From positions 682,001 through 746,000 of the forward strand of contig NZ_JAJSOO010000001.1 of the NCBI RefSeq assembly GCF_029428875.1: a stretch of DNA of 64,000 nt, in the 5' to 3' direction. Below, piece after piece: positions 1 through 10,401 of this stretch; within the stretch, counting starts at the first letter, position 1; every line of letters begins with the position of its first letter. The DNA is from Streptomyces sp. JH34 (GTDB lineage: Bacteria > Actinomycetota > Actinomycetes > Streptomycetales > Streptomycetaceae). A model generated the notes under the pieces. The model did not search any database. It was not told the DNA's origin and worked only from the letters and a program-made list of their open reading frames with translations. The translations under genes and the position numbers were made by a program.

Positions 1-1
1 C

Positions 2-169
2 AAGGTGGAGGGCGTGGAATTCCCCGAGTCCGCCGAGGCCGTCAACGACTACCCGATCGTCCAGCTCAAGGACTCCGGGAACGCCGAAGGAGCCAAGGCA
101 TTCATCGCCTTCGTGCGGTCCTCCCGGGGCCAGGAGGTCCTGGCCGGGGCCGGGTTCCTGAAGCCGTGA
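2..169 (+). CDS. modA: Molybdate ABC transporter substrate-binding protein, C-terminal fragment
   Basis: Only the last 55 residues are inside the window; the gene begins upstream. The frame is open from base 2 and ends with a TGA at 167-169. The tail (ending GQEVLAGAGFLKP) has the helix and AGF-L-P ending usual for ModA-type periplasmic binding proteins, which in actinomycetes are lipoproteins that capture molybdate or tungstate outside the membrane. Identity rests mostly on context, because the next two genes are a clear modB and modC and the stop overlaps the modB start. A related anion-binding protein (for example for sulfate) cannot be fully excluded from this fragment. Confidence 0.85.
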   Translation, partial: KVEGVEFPESAEAVNDYPIVQLKDSGNAEGAKAFIAFVRSSRGQEVLAGAGFLKP

Positions 170-1026
170 CCGAACTGGACACGTCAGGCGCAGCGGCGGG
201 CTCGCCCAAGGGCGGGCCGCGGCGCCGGCGTGCCCGGACGGGCCGTGGCCGGGGGGTGCCACTGCCGCTGCTGCTGCCGGCGCTGCTCGGCCTCGCGTTC
301 CTGATCGTCCCGCTGATCGCGCTGCTCGTACGAGCTCCGTGGCGCAGCCTGCCCGAGCTGCTGACCGGCGCCGAGGTGTGGCAGGCGCTCCAGCTGTCCC
401 TGATCTGCGCCACGGCCGCCACCGCGGTGAGCCTGGTGATCGGTGTACCCCTGGCCTGGCTGCTGGCCCGCGTCGAATTCCCCGGCCGCGGCGTCGTACG
501 GGCCCTCGTCACACTGCCGCTCGTGCTGCCACCGGTCGTGGGCGGTGTGGCGCTGCTGATGGCCCTCGGGCGCAACGGCATCATCGGGAAGTCCCTCGAC
601 GACTGGTTCGGGATCACCCTGCCCTTCACGACGACAGGAGTCGTGATCGCGGAGGCCTTCGTCGCGATGCCTTTCCTCGTCATCAGCGTGGAGGGCACAC
701 TGCGCGCCGCCGACCCCAGGTTCGAGGAGGCCGCCGCAACGCTCGGCGCCTCCCGCTTCACCGCGTTCCGCCGGGTCACCCTGCCGCTGATCGCGCCGGG
801 GATCGCGGCCGGCGCCGTGCTCGCCTGGGCCCGCGCCCTGGGCGAGTTCGGCGCGACGATCACGTTCGCCGGGAACTTCCCGGGCCGTACCCAGACCATG
901 CCGCTGGCCGTGTACCTGGCCCTGCAGAGCGACCCGGAGGCGGCCATCGCCCTCAGCCTGGTCCTGCTCGCCGTGTCCGTCGCGGTGCTGGCCGGCCTGC
1001 GCGACCGTTGGATGACAGCAGGATGA
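166..1026 (+). CDS. modB: Molybdate ABC transporter permease ModB
   Basis: 286-residue inner-membrane permease that forms the channel for molybdate uptake with ModA and ModC. A basic N-terminus is followed by about five or six hydrophobic helices, the first near residues 27-47. The EAA loop typical of binding-protein-dependent permeases is visible as EEAAATLGASRFTAFRRVTLP at about residues 187-206, where the ModC ATPase docks. The GTG start overlaps the modA stop (GTGA at 166-169), so translation is probably coupled. The closing segment LGEFGATITFAGNFPGRTQT is characteristic of ModB rather than of sulfate (CysT/W) permeases. Confidence 0.93.
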   Translation: MTELDTSGAAAGSPKGGPRRRRARTGRGRGVPLPLLLPALLGLAFLIVPLIALLVRAPWRSLPELLTGAEVWQALQLSLICATAATAVSLVIGVPLAWLLARVEFPGRGVVRALVTLPLVLPPVVGGVALLMALGRNGIIGKSLDDWFGITLPFTTTGVVIAEAFVAMPFLVISVEGTLRAADPRFEEAAATLGASRFTAFRRVTLPLIAPGIAAGAVLAWARALGEFGATITFAGNFPGRTQTMPLAVYLALQSDPEAAIALSLVLLAVSVAVLAGLRDRWMTAG

Positions 1027-2147
1027 CCGACACCCCGGAATCCACCCACGAGGCGCGCGACGCCCACGGCACCCGGCGCTCCCGCGACTCCCGCGCCGGC
1101 CTGTCCGAGGCGGGTCTCGACGCCCGCCTGGTCGTCGAGCGCGGCGCCTTCCGTCTCGACGTGGCACTGACCGCCGCCCCCGGCGAAGTGGTCGCCCTGC
1201 TGGGACCCAACGGCGCGGGCAAGACCACCGCCCTGCGCGCCCTCGCGGGTCTGACACGTCTCACCGGCGGGCATCTGCGACTGGACGGCACCGCGCTGGA
1301 GCGTAAGCCGCCGGAGTACCGCCCCGTCGGCGTCGTCTTCCAGGACTACCTGCTCTTCCCGCACCTCTCCGCCCTGGACAACGTGGCCTTCGGACCGCGC
1401 TGCCACGGCGTGACCAAGGCGTCGGCCAGGGAACAGGCCGCCGAGTGGCTCGGCCGGCTGGGGCTCGCGGACCACATGGGCGCGAAGCCACGCAAACTGT
1501 CCGGTGGCCAGGCCCAGCGGGTCGCCCTGGCCCGCGCGCTGGCCACCCGACCACGGCTGCTGCTCCTGGACGAGCCGCTGGCGGCGTTGGACGCCCGCAC
1601 CCGCCTGGAGGTCCGCTCTCAGCTCCGGCGGCATCTGGCCGATTTCGAGGCCGTCGCCGTGCTGGTCACACACGACCCCCTGGACGCCATGGTGCTGGCC
1701 GACCGGCTGGTCGTGATCGAGGACGGCCAAGTCGTCCAGGAGGGCGCGCCGTCCGACGTCGCCCGCCGTCCGCGCACGGACTACATCGCCCAACTGGTCG
1801 GCCTGAACCTGTACCAGGGCACGGCGGACGGGCACACCGTCCGCCTCGGCGCCGGGACCCCCCTCACCACCTCGGAGGCTCTGTCCGGGCCGGTCTTCGT
1901 GGCATTCCCACCGAGCGCGGTCACGCTCCACAGGGACCGCCCCGTCGGTACGAGCGCCCGCAATCTCTGGCACTGCGAGATCGCCGGCCTGGAAACCCAC
2001 GGTGACCAGATCCGCGCGGACCTGACCGGGGAGCTGCGTCTGGCCGCCGACCTGACCACCATGGCCGCCGCGGAACTCGATCTGCGTCCGGGCGCGCCGG
2101 TCTGGGCGACGGTGAAGGCGACGCAGACCCACGCCTACCCCGTCTGA
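1023..2147 (+). CDS. modC: Molybdate ABC transporter ATP-binding protein ModC
   Basis: 374-residue cytoplasmic ATPase that powers ModB. Walker A is GPNGAGKTT at residues 61-69, the ABC signature LSGGQAQRVALARAL lies near residue 160, and Walker B with the catalytic glutamate is LLLLDEPLAALD. The switch histidine is in VTHDPLDAM. A C-terminal regulatory region of about 90 residues has the size and position of a TOBE molybdate-binding domain. The ATG at 1023 overlaps the modB stop (ATGA). An upstream open frame through modB exists, but homology starts only after this ATG. The first 30 or so residues are a charged extension of unknown value. Confidence 0.93.
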   Translation: MTDTPESTHEARDAHGTRRSRDSRAGLSEAGLDARLVVERGAFRLDVALTAAPGEVVALLGPNGAGKTTALRALAGLTRLTGGHLRLDGTALERKPPEYRPVGVVFQDYLLFPHLSALDNVAFGPRCHGVTKASAREQAAEWLGRLGLADHMGAKPRKLSGGQAQRVALARALATRPRLLLLDEPLAALDARTRLEVRSQLRRHLADFEAVAVLVTHDPLDAMVLADRLVVIEDGQVVQEGAPSDVARRPRTDYIAQLVGLNLYQGTADGHTVRLGAGTPLTTSEALSGPVFVAFPPSAVTLHRDRPVGTSARNLWHCEIAGLETHGDQIRADLTGELRLAADLTTMAAAELDLRPGAPVWATVKATQTHAYPV

Positions 2148-2198
2148 GAGCCCCGGTCCGCCGGACGCGCCCGTGACCGCGGTCCCACCGGCCTGACC

Positions 2199-2220
2199 GC
2201 CCAGGCCCGCGCACCTGGGC
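2199..2220 (+). terminator. Stem-loop after modC
   Basis: A perfect 7-bp GC-rich stem, GCCCAGG and CCTGGGC, with an 8-base loop, lies 51 bases after the modC stop. There is no T run, so it is only a candidate transcription terminator of the mod operon. Confidence 0.35.
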
Positions 2221-2343
2221 CAGGACGGCCGAAGAGATCCTCACCGAGGCCGCCGTCGGCACTCCGGAGCTCCGGCTCAGGCCACCGCAACGACCGGGTA
2301 CAGTGCGCGCGTCGGCAGTCCGGCTACGTGAACAGGGGGAAGC

Positions 2344-3570
2344 GTGACCGACACCAGCGAAACCCGGTCCGTGGACGGTGCGGCGCAGGCCACCCGGCAG
2401 AGTCGGCTGCACCGCCTGATGCGCTACATCCCCCTGATCGCCCCCGTCCTGCTGTGGGTTGTGCCCTGCTGGGTACTGCTGCACGCCGGCCAGCACTGGC
2501 CGCTCCCCGTGGCAGTGGGCGGCACCGCCCTGTTCGTCCTCGGCCTGATCGCCATGCCGCTCGCGATGGCGCGCGGCCACGGCCGGCGACAGCAGGACTG
2601 GGCGGCGATCGTCGGAGACACTCTCCTCGGGGCCGGCTGGGTGCTGTTCACCTGGTCGCTCCTGCTCGGCGTCCTGCTGCGCCTCGCCCTGACCGTGACC
2701 GGCGTGGGCGACGGGCAGAACCGGGCCCGGATCGTCACTCTCGTGGTCCTCGGCGTAACCCTCGTACTGCTCGCCTGGGGGTACGCCGAGGCCCGCCGGG
2801 TGCCACGGGTGCGCCGTCTCGACGTACGACTCCCGCGCCTGGGAGCCGGCTTGGACGGCACGCGCGTCGCTCTCATCACCGACACGCACTACGGCCCGCT
2901 CGACCGCGCCCGCTGGTCGGCGCGGGTCTGCGAGAAGGTCAACACCCTGGAGGCCGACCTGGTCTGTCACACCGGCGACATCGCGGACGGCACGGCCGGA
3001 CGCCGCCGCGCCCAGGCCGCTCCGCTCGGCACCGTGCGAGCCACCCGGGCCCGGGTCTACGTCACCGGGAACCACGAGTACTACAGCGAGGCCCAGGGAT
3101 GGGTCGACCTGATGGACGAGCTGGGCTGGGAGCCGCTGCGCAACCGTCATCTGCTGCTGGAACGCGGCGGTGACACCCTCGTGGTCGCCGGCGTGGACGA
3201 CGTCACCGCCGAGTCCTCCGGGCTGGCCGGCCACCGCGCCAGCCTCGCCGGAGCCCTGAGCGGCGCCGACCCCGACCTGCCCGTCCTGCTCCTGGCCCAT
3301 CAGCCCAAGTTCGTCGACCGGGCCGCGGCAGGCGGCGTCGACCTGCAGCTCTCGGGCCACACCCACGGCGGCCAGATCTGGCCCTTCCACCACCTGGTCC
3401 GCATCGACCAGCCCGCCCTCGCCGGCCTCAGCCGCCATGGCGCCCGCACGCTCCTCTACACCAGCCGCGGCACCGGCTTCTGGGGCCCGCCGTTCCGCGT
3501 CTTCGCCCCCAGCGAGATCACCCTGCTCGTACTCCGCTCCCCGCAGGGGCCGTCCGCCCAGCCCCTGTGA
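2344..3570 (+). CDS. Membrane-anchored metallophosphoesterase
   Basis: 408-residue calcineurin-like phosphoesterase. Four hydrophobic helices fill about residues 25-145, so the catalytic domain is tethered to the membrane. The catalytic domain has the full metal-binding set: DTHYG (D180), HTGDIADG, TGNHEYY, LAHQPKF and SGHTHGGQ. The family hydrolyses phosphomono- or diesters; members with this membrane arrangement (YkuE/YpbG-like) are often linked to lipid or envelope metabolism, but the substrate here is unknown. The GTG at 2344 follows a purine-rich ribosome-binding site (AGGGGGAAGC). It is probably transcribed alone; the next gene is convergent. Confidence 0.88.
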   Translation: MTDTSETRSVDGAAQATRQSRLHRLMRYIPLIAPVLLWVVPCWVLLHAGQHWPLPVAVGGTALFVLGLIAMPLAMARGHGRRQQDWAAIVGDTLLGAGWVLFTWSLLLGVLLRLALTVTGVGDGQNRARIVTLVVLGVTLVLLAWGYAEARRVPRVRRLDVRLPRLGAGLDGTRVALITDTHYGPLDRARWSARVCEKVNTLEADLVCHTGDIADGTAGRRRAQAAPLGTVRATRARVYVTGNHEYYSEAQGWVDLMDELGWEPLRNRHLLLERGGDTLVVAGVDDVTAESSGLAGHRASLAGALSGADPDLPVLLLAHQPKFVDRAAAGGVDLQLSGHTHGGQIWPFHHLVRIDQPALAGLSRHGARTLLYTSRGTGFWGPPFRVFAPSEITLLVLRSPQGPSAQPL

Positions 3571-3829
3571 AGGGGTTCCGTCTGCAACCTCTCAGACCGG
3601 GAACAGGACTTCCAGGACCGCGTGGCGGAGGGCGACCGAGCGCGCGGACCTGACACCTTCGGGCGCGACCGGCCACTCCATGCCCGTTACCCGTGACGGA
3701 ACGGCGCCGACAAGCTCGTGAACATCCGTCGATCACCGCACTCAGGTGCGAACAGGCAGACGGCCCTCCCACGCGCGGTTCGGACACGATGCGCAACGAT
3801 CCCTGCACGCTGGGCAGCGGCTTCTTCCC

Positions 3830-5026
3830 TCAGCGCTCGCCCGCGAGGTCGACTTCCTCCCGCCGCACCGGCGCCGTCTCCGCCACCGCAGAGCGACGCC
3901 ACGGGTGTGCGGCAGGCGCCGCCACGGCACGCCACCAGGTGTCCGAGGGCAGTTTCCCCGCCGGTTCGAACGGCTCGCCCGGACGGGGAAGGGCCAGTGC
4001 CTGGCCCGCCTCGTCGGCGACGTCCTTCATCCACTCACCGGGCTCCGACCACGGGTGCGGGGCGAGATTGAACGTTCCCCAGTGGATCGGCAGCAGGGCC
4101 CCGTGCGGCGCGCCGCCCTGGAGGTCCAGGTGCGCCCGCAGGCCCTCGGCCGGTGTCATGTGGATGTCGGGCCAGTACTCCGAATAGGCGCCGACCTGGA
4201 TCATCGTCACGTCGAAGGGCCCGTGCGCGGCCCCGATGTCCTCGAAACCGGAGAAGTAGCCGGTGTCCCCACTGTGGTAGACCCGGTGCTCCGGGCCCGT
4301 GACGACCCACGACGCCCAGAGCGTGTGCTGCTGATTGCGCAGCCCGCGACCGCAGAAATGGCGTGCGGGGGTGGCGGTCAGGCCGATGCCCGCGATCTGC
4401 GTGGTCTCGTTCCAGTCGAGCTCGCGGACGCGGTCCGGGGGGACTCCCCATCGCTCCAGGTGGGCACCGACACCGAGCGGTACCGCGAAGACCGTGTCGG
4501 TCCCTGCCAGGGCCTTGATCGTCGGCAGGTCCAGGTGGTCGTAGTGGTCATGGGAGATCACGACGGCGTCCACGGGGCCGAGCGAGGCGAGCGGCAGGGG
4601 GACGGGGTGCAGCCGCTTGGGCCCGGCGAAGGCGAAGGGCGAGCAGCGCTCGCCCCAGACGGGGTCGAACAGCACCCTGCGGCCGTCGATCTCGACGAGC
4701 ACGCTGGAGTGGCCCAGCCAGGTCACCCGCAGGCCCGATGCCGGGGGCGCGGCCAGGTCGGCCAGGGTCGTGGCGTGGACGGGCACGGTACCGAGCGGGG
4801 ACCTGCGGGCCCGCTCCTCCTTGCGGAAGTACACCTTGGCGAATTCGAGCATGGAGCCGGACGGCCTGGTCCGGGCCCCCTCCGGGTTCTGGAACACTCC
4901 GTCGGCGAAGTTCGGCGAGCGGCGGATCCGCTCCATCCGTGCCCCCGCCGGGTCCGCCCCGAAGGCGTCGGGGCGCAGTGAGCGGAGTCTCGTACGGAGC
5001 GAGGGCTGGTTGTCGGCGCCGGTCAC
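3830..5026 (-). CDS. MBL-fold metallohydrolase (NAPE-PLD/UlaG-like)
   Basis: 398-residue protein with the metallo-beta-lactamase signature SHDHYDHLD at about residues 155-163. Further ligands are seen in HSGDTGYF and in the late IHWGTFNL. The combination WLGHSSVLVEIDG, HDHYDH and HWGTFNL is that of the NAPE-PLD-like and YtnP/UlaG-type lactonase/phosphodiesterase branch. Substrate is unknown. I place the start at the GTG at 5026, which has AGGAG seven bases upstream; the open frame extends to 5110 without a better signal. A -10-like CATAAT lies just upstream on the minus strand, suggesting its own promoter. The 259 bases between it and the convergent phosphoesterase hold nothing I recognise. 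Confidence 0.85.
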   Translation of the reverse strand: MTGADNQPSLRTRLRSLRPDAFGADPAGARMERIRRSPNFADGVFQNPEGARTRPSGSMLEFAKVYFRKEERARRSPLGTVPVHATTLADLAAPPASGLRVTWLGHSSVLVEIDGRRVLFDPVWGERCSPFAFAGPKRLHPVPLPLASLGPVDAVVISHDHYDHLDLPTIKALAGTDTVFAVPLGVGAHLERWGVPPDRVRELDWNETTQIAGIGLTATPARHFCGRGLRNQQHTLWASWVVTGPEHRVYHSGDTGYFSGFEDIGAAHGPFDVTMIQVGAYSEYWPDIHMTPAEGLRAHLDLQGGAPHGALLPIHWGTFNLAPHPWSEPGEWMKDVADEAGQALALPRPGEPFEPAGKLPSDTWWRAVAAPAAHPWRRSAVAETAPVRREEVDLAGER

Positions 5027-5158
5027 AACATCTCCTGAGGGAGTCGGTGTCGTCTCATTATGGTCGGGGAGTACGACAGGGCGAGGGCGGCGCGGTGAAC
5101 GGAGCATCACTCGTGCGCCCCCTGGAGCCGTGTCGCGGGTGTCGTCCTGACGGTCGCG

Positions 5159-6998
<1,840 letters not shown>

Positions 6999-7007
6999 GG
7001 TGACCGG

Positions 7008-7619
7008 GTGGCGAGAGTACGGCTGAGCGTGGCTGAGCGGCGGGAGGAGCTCCTGCGCGCTGCCGTAGAACAGATCGAGGTCCGTGGTGTGTCGGCCGTC
7101 CGGATCGCGGATGTGGCGGCCGTACTCGGGGTCAGCAACGCCCTGGTGCTCTACCACTTCTCGTCCAAGGAGAAGTTGGTCGCCGCTGCGTTCGCCTATG
7201 CGGCGGAGGCCGATCTCGCTCATCTGCGCAAGCTGCTGAGCCGCCGCACCACCGCGGTCCGGCGGCTCAGGGCCGCCGTTCGCTGGTACGCGCCGACCGG
7301 TCAGGCCAAGGGCTGGCGGCTCTGGATCGAGGGCTGGGCTTCCTCCCTGCGAGACCCGGTGCTGCGCGAGGTCGCCGCGGATCTGGACGAGCAGTGGAAG
7401 GCCGAGCTGGCCGAGGTCATCGACGAAGGAGCCGCGGCCGGTGAGTTCCGCTGCGACGACCCGATGTCCGTGGCCTGGCGGCTCACCGCGCTCCTGGACG
7501 GGCTGGCCGTCCAGATGACGTCGTACGGGGGTCCGCTCTCCCGGGCCACCATGCTGCGGTGGGCCGAAGAGGCGCTCGCCCGCGAACTCGGCATCGATCG
7601 CAAGGTCCTGACCGCCTGA
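7008..7619 (+). CDS. TetR-family transcriptional regulator
   Basis: 203-residue DNA-binding repressor. The N-terminal helix-turn-helix is visible in VRIADVAAVLGVSNALVLYH (about residues 31-50), followed by FSSKEKLVAAAF. The C-terminal half resembles the BetI-type ligand-binding domain. The gene starts 9 bp after the dehydrogenase and is probably co-transcribed, so it most simply regulates that operon through the inverted repeat at 5706-5734. The effector is unknown. Confidence 0.9.
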   Translation: MARVRLSVAERREELLRAAVEQIEVRGVSAVRIADVAAVLGVSNALVLYHFSSKEKLVAAAFAYAAEADLAHLRKLLSRRTTAVRRLRAAVRWYAPTGQAKGWRLWIEGWASSLRDPVLREVAADLDEQWKAELAEVIDEGAAAGEFRCDDPMSVAWRLTALLDGLAVQMTSYGGPLSRATMLRWAEEALARELGIDRKVLTA

Positions 7620-7734
7620 AGGGCGGCCGCGGATCTCTCGAAGGCCCCGCTCGGCGCCCGGGGTGCCGGCGCCGGGTCACGGAACTGCCGAGGGCTCCGG
7701 TCCCCGAGCGGCCGGGCCAGGGCGGCCGCGGATC
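7620..7734. repeat. Pair of 16-bp direct repeats in a convergent gap
   Basis: The sequence AGGGCGGCCGCGGATC occurs at 7620-7635 and again at 7719-7734, just after the tetR stop and just before the stop of the convergent DUF6745 gene. Each copy contains the palindrome GCGGCCGC. No function is evident; a duplication or a termination-related element are both possible. Confidence 0.6.
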
Positions 7735-7737
7735 CGG

Positions 7738-8739
7738 TCAGGTCTGGCGCACCGGCGCGTAGGCCTCCCCGTCGAGCCCGAAGGTCCAGGCCACGCCTTC
7801 CTTCGCGGTCCGGGTCCTGGGTGGCACCCGCAGCCAGTAGACGCGGTGCGTTCCGTCGGGCTCGGGCGTGGAGTTGACGACTTCGACCATCACGACGTCC
7901 TCGTCGCCCTCCATCGCGATGCGCCAGAGGATCCCGGTCTCGTCGCGGTGCACCGGTTCGGCGCCCGACTCCGCGAGGTAGCGGTCGTAGCCGTAGTACT
8001 CGAGCATCACACGGCGGAGTTCGGCGTTCTCCTCGGCTCGTATCCGGTCGGGGGTCAGGCTCGCCAGACCGTCCAGGAACTCCGCCGGCACGGGCATGCC
8101 CCGCCAGGCGTACAGGGCGAACCCGTCCGGGTAGGCGAGGGCCGGTCCGTCGCCCCGGTCCAGCCGTCCCGCCTCGTCCCGGTGGAGCGTCTCGGGCCGC
8201 TCCACGATCACCACGGCGTGCTCGTAGGGCCACCACCATCCTGCGTTCCTGGCCACCTCCGCCAGTCCCGTCAGCCGGTCGCCAAGGCCGTCGAACGCCG
8301 CGAGCCAGGCCGCGTCGTGCTGGCCGAGGACCGCGTCGAGCAGCACCAGACGGATGCCGGACTCGTCCTCCGGCCGCGGCGCGAGCTCGGCGACCACTCC
8401 CGCGCGTATGCGCTCGGCCAGGGCCGCCGTGGTCTCCCACAGCTGTGCCCCGGTCGCGGACCAGAGAGCGGACCACCCGGCCGGGCCCAACTCGTCGTAC
8501 ATGCGGCGGCGTTCCTCCGCCCATGGGCGGGTGCGGACCTCTTCCCGCACCGAGCGTCCCGCCCCGGTCAGCTTCTCCACCACCTCGACGGCCGCCCTCG
8601 GCGAATCCGCCCAGATGACGCGCTCCGGCTCGGCGAGCCCCGCGGAGCGGTAGGCGAGCCGCACCCCCTCCTCCGCCGCGCCCCGGTCGGCCCTGCCCGT
8701 CGCCGCCGCCACGGCCCGCCACGCGTTCACGTACTGCAT
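7738..8739 (-). CDS. DUF6745 domain protein
   Basis: 333-residue protein without known function. The stretch LHRDEAGRLDRGDGPALAYPDGFALYAW (about residues 180-210) is the hallmark seen in DUF6745 proteins: a charged, glycine/aspartate-rich repeat reminiscent of toxin-antitoxin-associated repeat proteins. No signal peptide, membrane helix or catalytic motif is evident, so it is expected in the cytoplasm. The ATG at 8739 has GGGGAAT at a good distance; the frame continues upstream to 8844 without a better start. A 108-residue partner gene lies 114 bp upstream in the same direction, and the pair is divergent from the STM4015-STM4011 operon. Confidence 0.75.
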   Translation of the reverse strand: MQYVNAWRAVAAATGRADRGAAEEGVRLAYRSAGLAEPERVIWADSPRAAVEVVEKLTGAGRSVREEVRTRPWAEERRRMYDELGPAGWSALWSATGAQLWETTAALAERIRAGVVAELAPRPEDESGIRLVLLDAVLGQHDAAWLAAFDGLGDRLTGLAEVARNAGWWWPYEHAVVIVERPETLHRDEAGRLDRGDGPALAYPDGFALYAWRGMPVPAEFLDGLASLTPDRIRAEENAELRRVMLEYYGYDRYLAESGAEPVHRDETGILWRIAMEGDEDVVMVEVVNSTPEPDGTHRVYWLRVPPRTRTAKEGVAWTFGLDGEAYAPVRQT

Positions 8740-8853
8740 CGGTATTCCCCGTCCCCTGTCCACTGTTCTCCGAACGCACATCACCGCACCACCGCTCACC
8801 GGGCCGTCGACCGCCCCCGGAGGCATCAGTCCCCACCGCGCCACCGAATCGGA

Positions 8854-9180
8854 TCAGTCCGCGACGACGCGGACCGCACCCGGGGCGTACTCGCGCTGGC
8901 GCACGACGCGGAACCATCCCTGGGGAAGCGCTATCGCGGCATGTTCCTCGTGGACCACGCGTCCCCCTTCGGGGAGATGGAGCAGCATCGGGCCGAAGGG
9001 CCCGGCCTCCCGCAGCAGCCGGCCCGGCCCCTGCACCGCGTGCGCGTGTCCGGTGACCTCGCCCAGGGCCAGGACCAGCCTCCCCCGGCCGTCACGCGGT
9101 TCGCCCGGTGCCTCGAGGAAGTGCGCGGGCACCTCCGACTCCTCCAGCGCCATCATCAGCACGTCGCCCTGCCGGTACAC
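8854..9180 (-). CDS. Small hypothetical protein paired with the DUF6745 gene
   Basis: 108-residue soluble protein that begins YRQGDVLMMALEE and has LALGEVTGHAHAVQG and GWFRVVRQREY. The pattern of a short beta-rich protein with a G-E-V-T-G-H-x-H core recurs, as far as I recall, in small actinobacterial and phage proteins beside DUF6745, but I cannot assign a function. The GTG at 9180 is preceded by GGAGGGG, a strong ribosome-binding site that fixes the start. It is probably the first gene of a two-gene unit with the DUF6745 gene. The 263-bp divergent gap to 9444 must hold both promoters; I cannot place them reliably. Confidence 0.7.
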   Translation of the reverse strand: MYRQGDVLMMALEESEVPAHFLEAPGEPRDGRGRLVLALGEVTGHAHAVQGPGRLLREAGPFGPMLLHLPEGGRVVHEEHAAIALPQGWFRVVRQREYAPGAVRVVAD

Positions 9181-9443
9181 AGACGTCTCCCCTCCGTCCC
9201 GGCACCCGCTGTGCCGGCCACAGGAAAGACGCTACGAGAGGGGTCTGACATCGCGGTCCTCGGCGACGGATTCCGCGGGACGGTCACGGGCAGGCAGGGG
9301 GCGAGTGATTGCGCGCGGGTTGCGGGTTCCCCCGCCCCGGGGCCCGGAACGTCCGGCCGGTCCGGGCCCGGTCGCGCCGTTGTCAGTGGCACTTGATAAA
9401 CCTTGCGGACATCAGTCGCCTCCAGTATCAGGAGCTCAGCGCC

Positions 9444-10394
9444 ATGTCCGACGCGGACCGTCTGCACGAGTTGCTCGGCCTTCCGGCCGTCGAATTCCAG
9501 CGCGAGACCGAAGAGGCCGGGCGTCCCCCGGCCGGTGCCGTGGCCTGGCGCATATGCGTCGATCCGTTCGACGGGGACGCCACGTGGGAGGAGGAGTTCG
9601 AGGCCTTCCTCGCAGCCGTCGACCCGTCAGGTGTCGAGGCTCTGATCATCGGACAGTGGGGCGAGTCGTACGAGGAGACCTCGGCCTATCCCATCGGTCT
9701 CGTCGTCGCCGCGGCCGACCGGCTGACCTCGCTCAGGGCGATCTTCGTCGGGGATCTGGTGGGCGAGGAGGCCGAGATCTCCTGGATCGAGCAGTCGGAC
9801 GTCACGGCTCTGCTCACCGCCTTCCCGGACCTGACCCACCTCGGTGTGCGGGGCGGCACCGATCTGACTTTCCCTCCGGTCAAGCACGACTCCCTGCGTG
9901 AGCTCGTCATCGAGAGCGGAGGACTGCCCTCGGAGGCGCTGCGCGGTGTGCTGGACAGTGAGCTTCCCTCGCTGGAACACCTGGACCTCTGGCTCGGCGT
10001 CTCCGCGTACGGGGGTGACGTGGTCGTCCCGGACCTGGCACCGCTGCTCGCCGGTACCCGCTTCCCGCGCCTGCGTCACCTGGGCCTGCGCAACAGCGAG
10101 TTGCAGAACGAGATCGCCTCGGCGATCGGTTCCGCGCCGGTCGTCGCGCAGCTCCGCACGTTGGATCTGTCGAACGGCACCCTGGGCGACGAGGGCGCTG
10201 CCGCGCTGCTCGAGGGCCAGCCCCTCACCCACCTCGCCTCACTCGACCTCCACCACCATTTCCTCACCGAGCCGATGGAACGCCGCGTGGCGGAGGCCCT
10301 GGAACCGCACGGCGTGTCGGTCGATCTGTCCGGGCGCAGCGAGCCGTGGGACGACCTCGGTCCCGAGGGCCGCTACACCGCGGTAGCGGAGTGA
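9444..10394 (+). CDS. STM4015-family leucine-rich-repeat protein (first copy)
   Basis: 316 residues. Irregular leucine-rich repeats run through the centre (DLTHLGVRG, LRELVIESGGLP, LPSLEHLDLWLG, PRLRHLGLRNSELQ, LRTLDLSNGTL, LASLDLHHHFL), giving a curved protein-binding surface. This is the family named after Salmonella STM4015, always seen with STM4011-STM4014 and of unknown function. The last residues GRYTAVAE match those of the next gene (ARYVAVSE), as does the SLDLHHHFL block. The ATG at 9444 has AGGAG at 9430-9434. First gene of the operon. Confidence 0.85.
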   Translation: MSDADRLHELLGLPAVEFQRETEEAGRPPAGAVAWRICVDPFDGDATWEEEFEAFLAAVDPSGVEALIIGQWGESYEETSAYPIGLVVAAADRLTSLRAIFVGDLVGEEAEISWIEQSDVTALLTAFPDLTHLGVRGGTDLTFPPVKHDSLRELVIESGGLPSEALRGVLDSELPSLEHLDLWLGVSAYGGDVVVPDLAPLLAGTRFPRLRHLGLRNSELQNEIASAIGSAPVVAQLRTLDLSNGTLGDEGAAALLEGQPLTHLASLDLHHHFLTEPMERRVAEALEPHGVSVDLSGRSEPWDDLGPEGRYTAVAE

Positions 10395-10401
10395 CGGCGC
10401 G

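Noticed and set aside
9181..9443. A hidden small precursor-peptide gene for a RiPP pathway in front of the radical SAM operon
   Set aside because: I looked in all frames for a short gene with a ribosome-binding site and GC-biased codons in this gap and at the other junctions and found none that was convincing.
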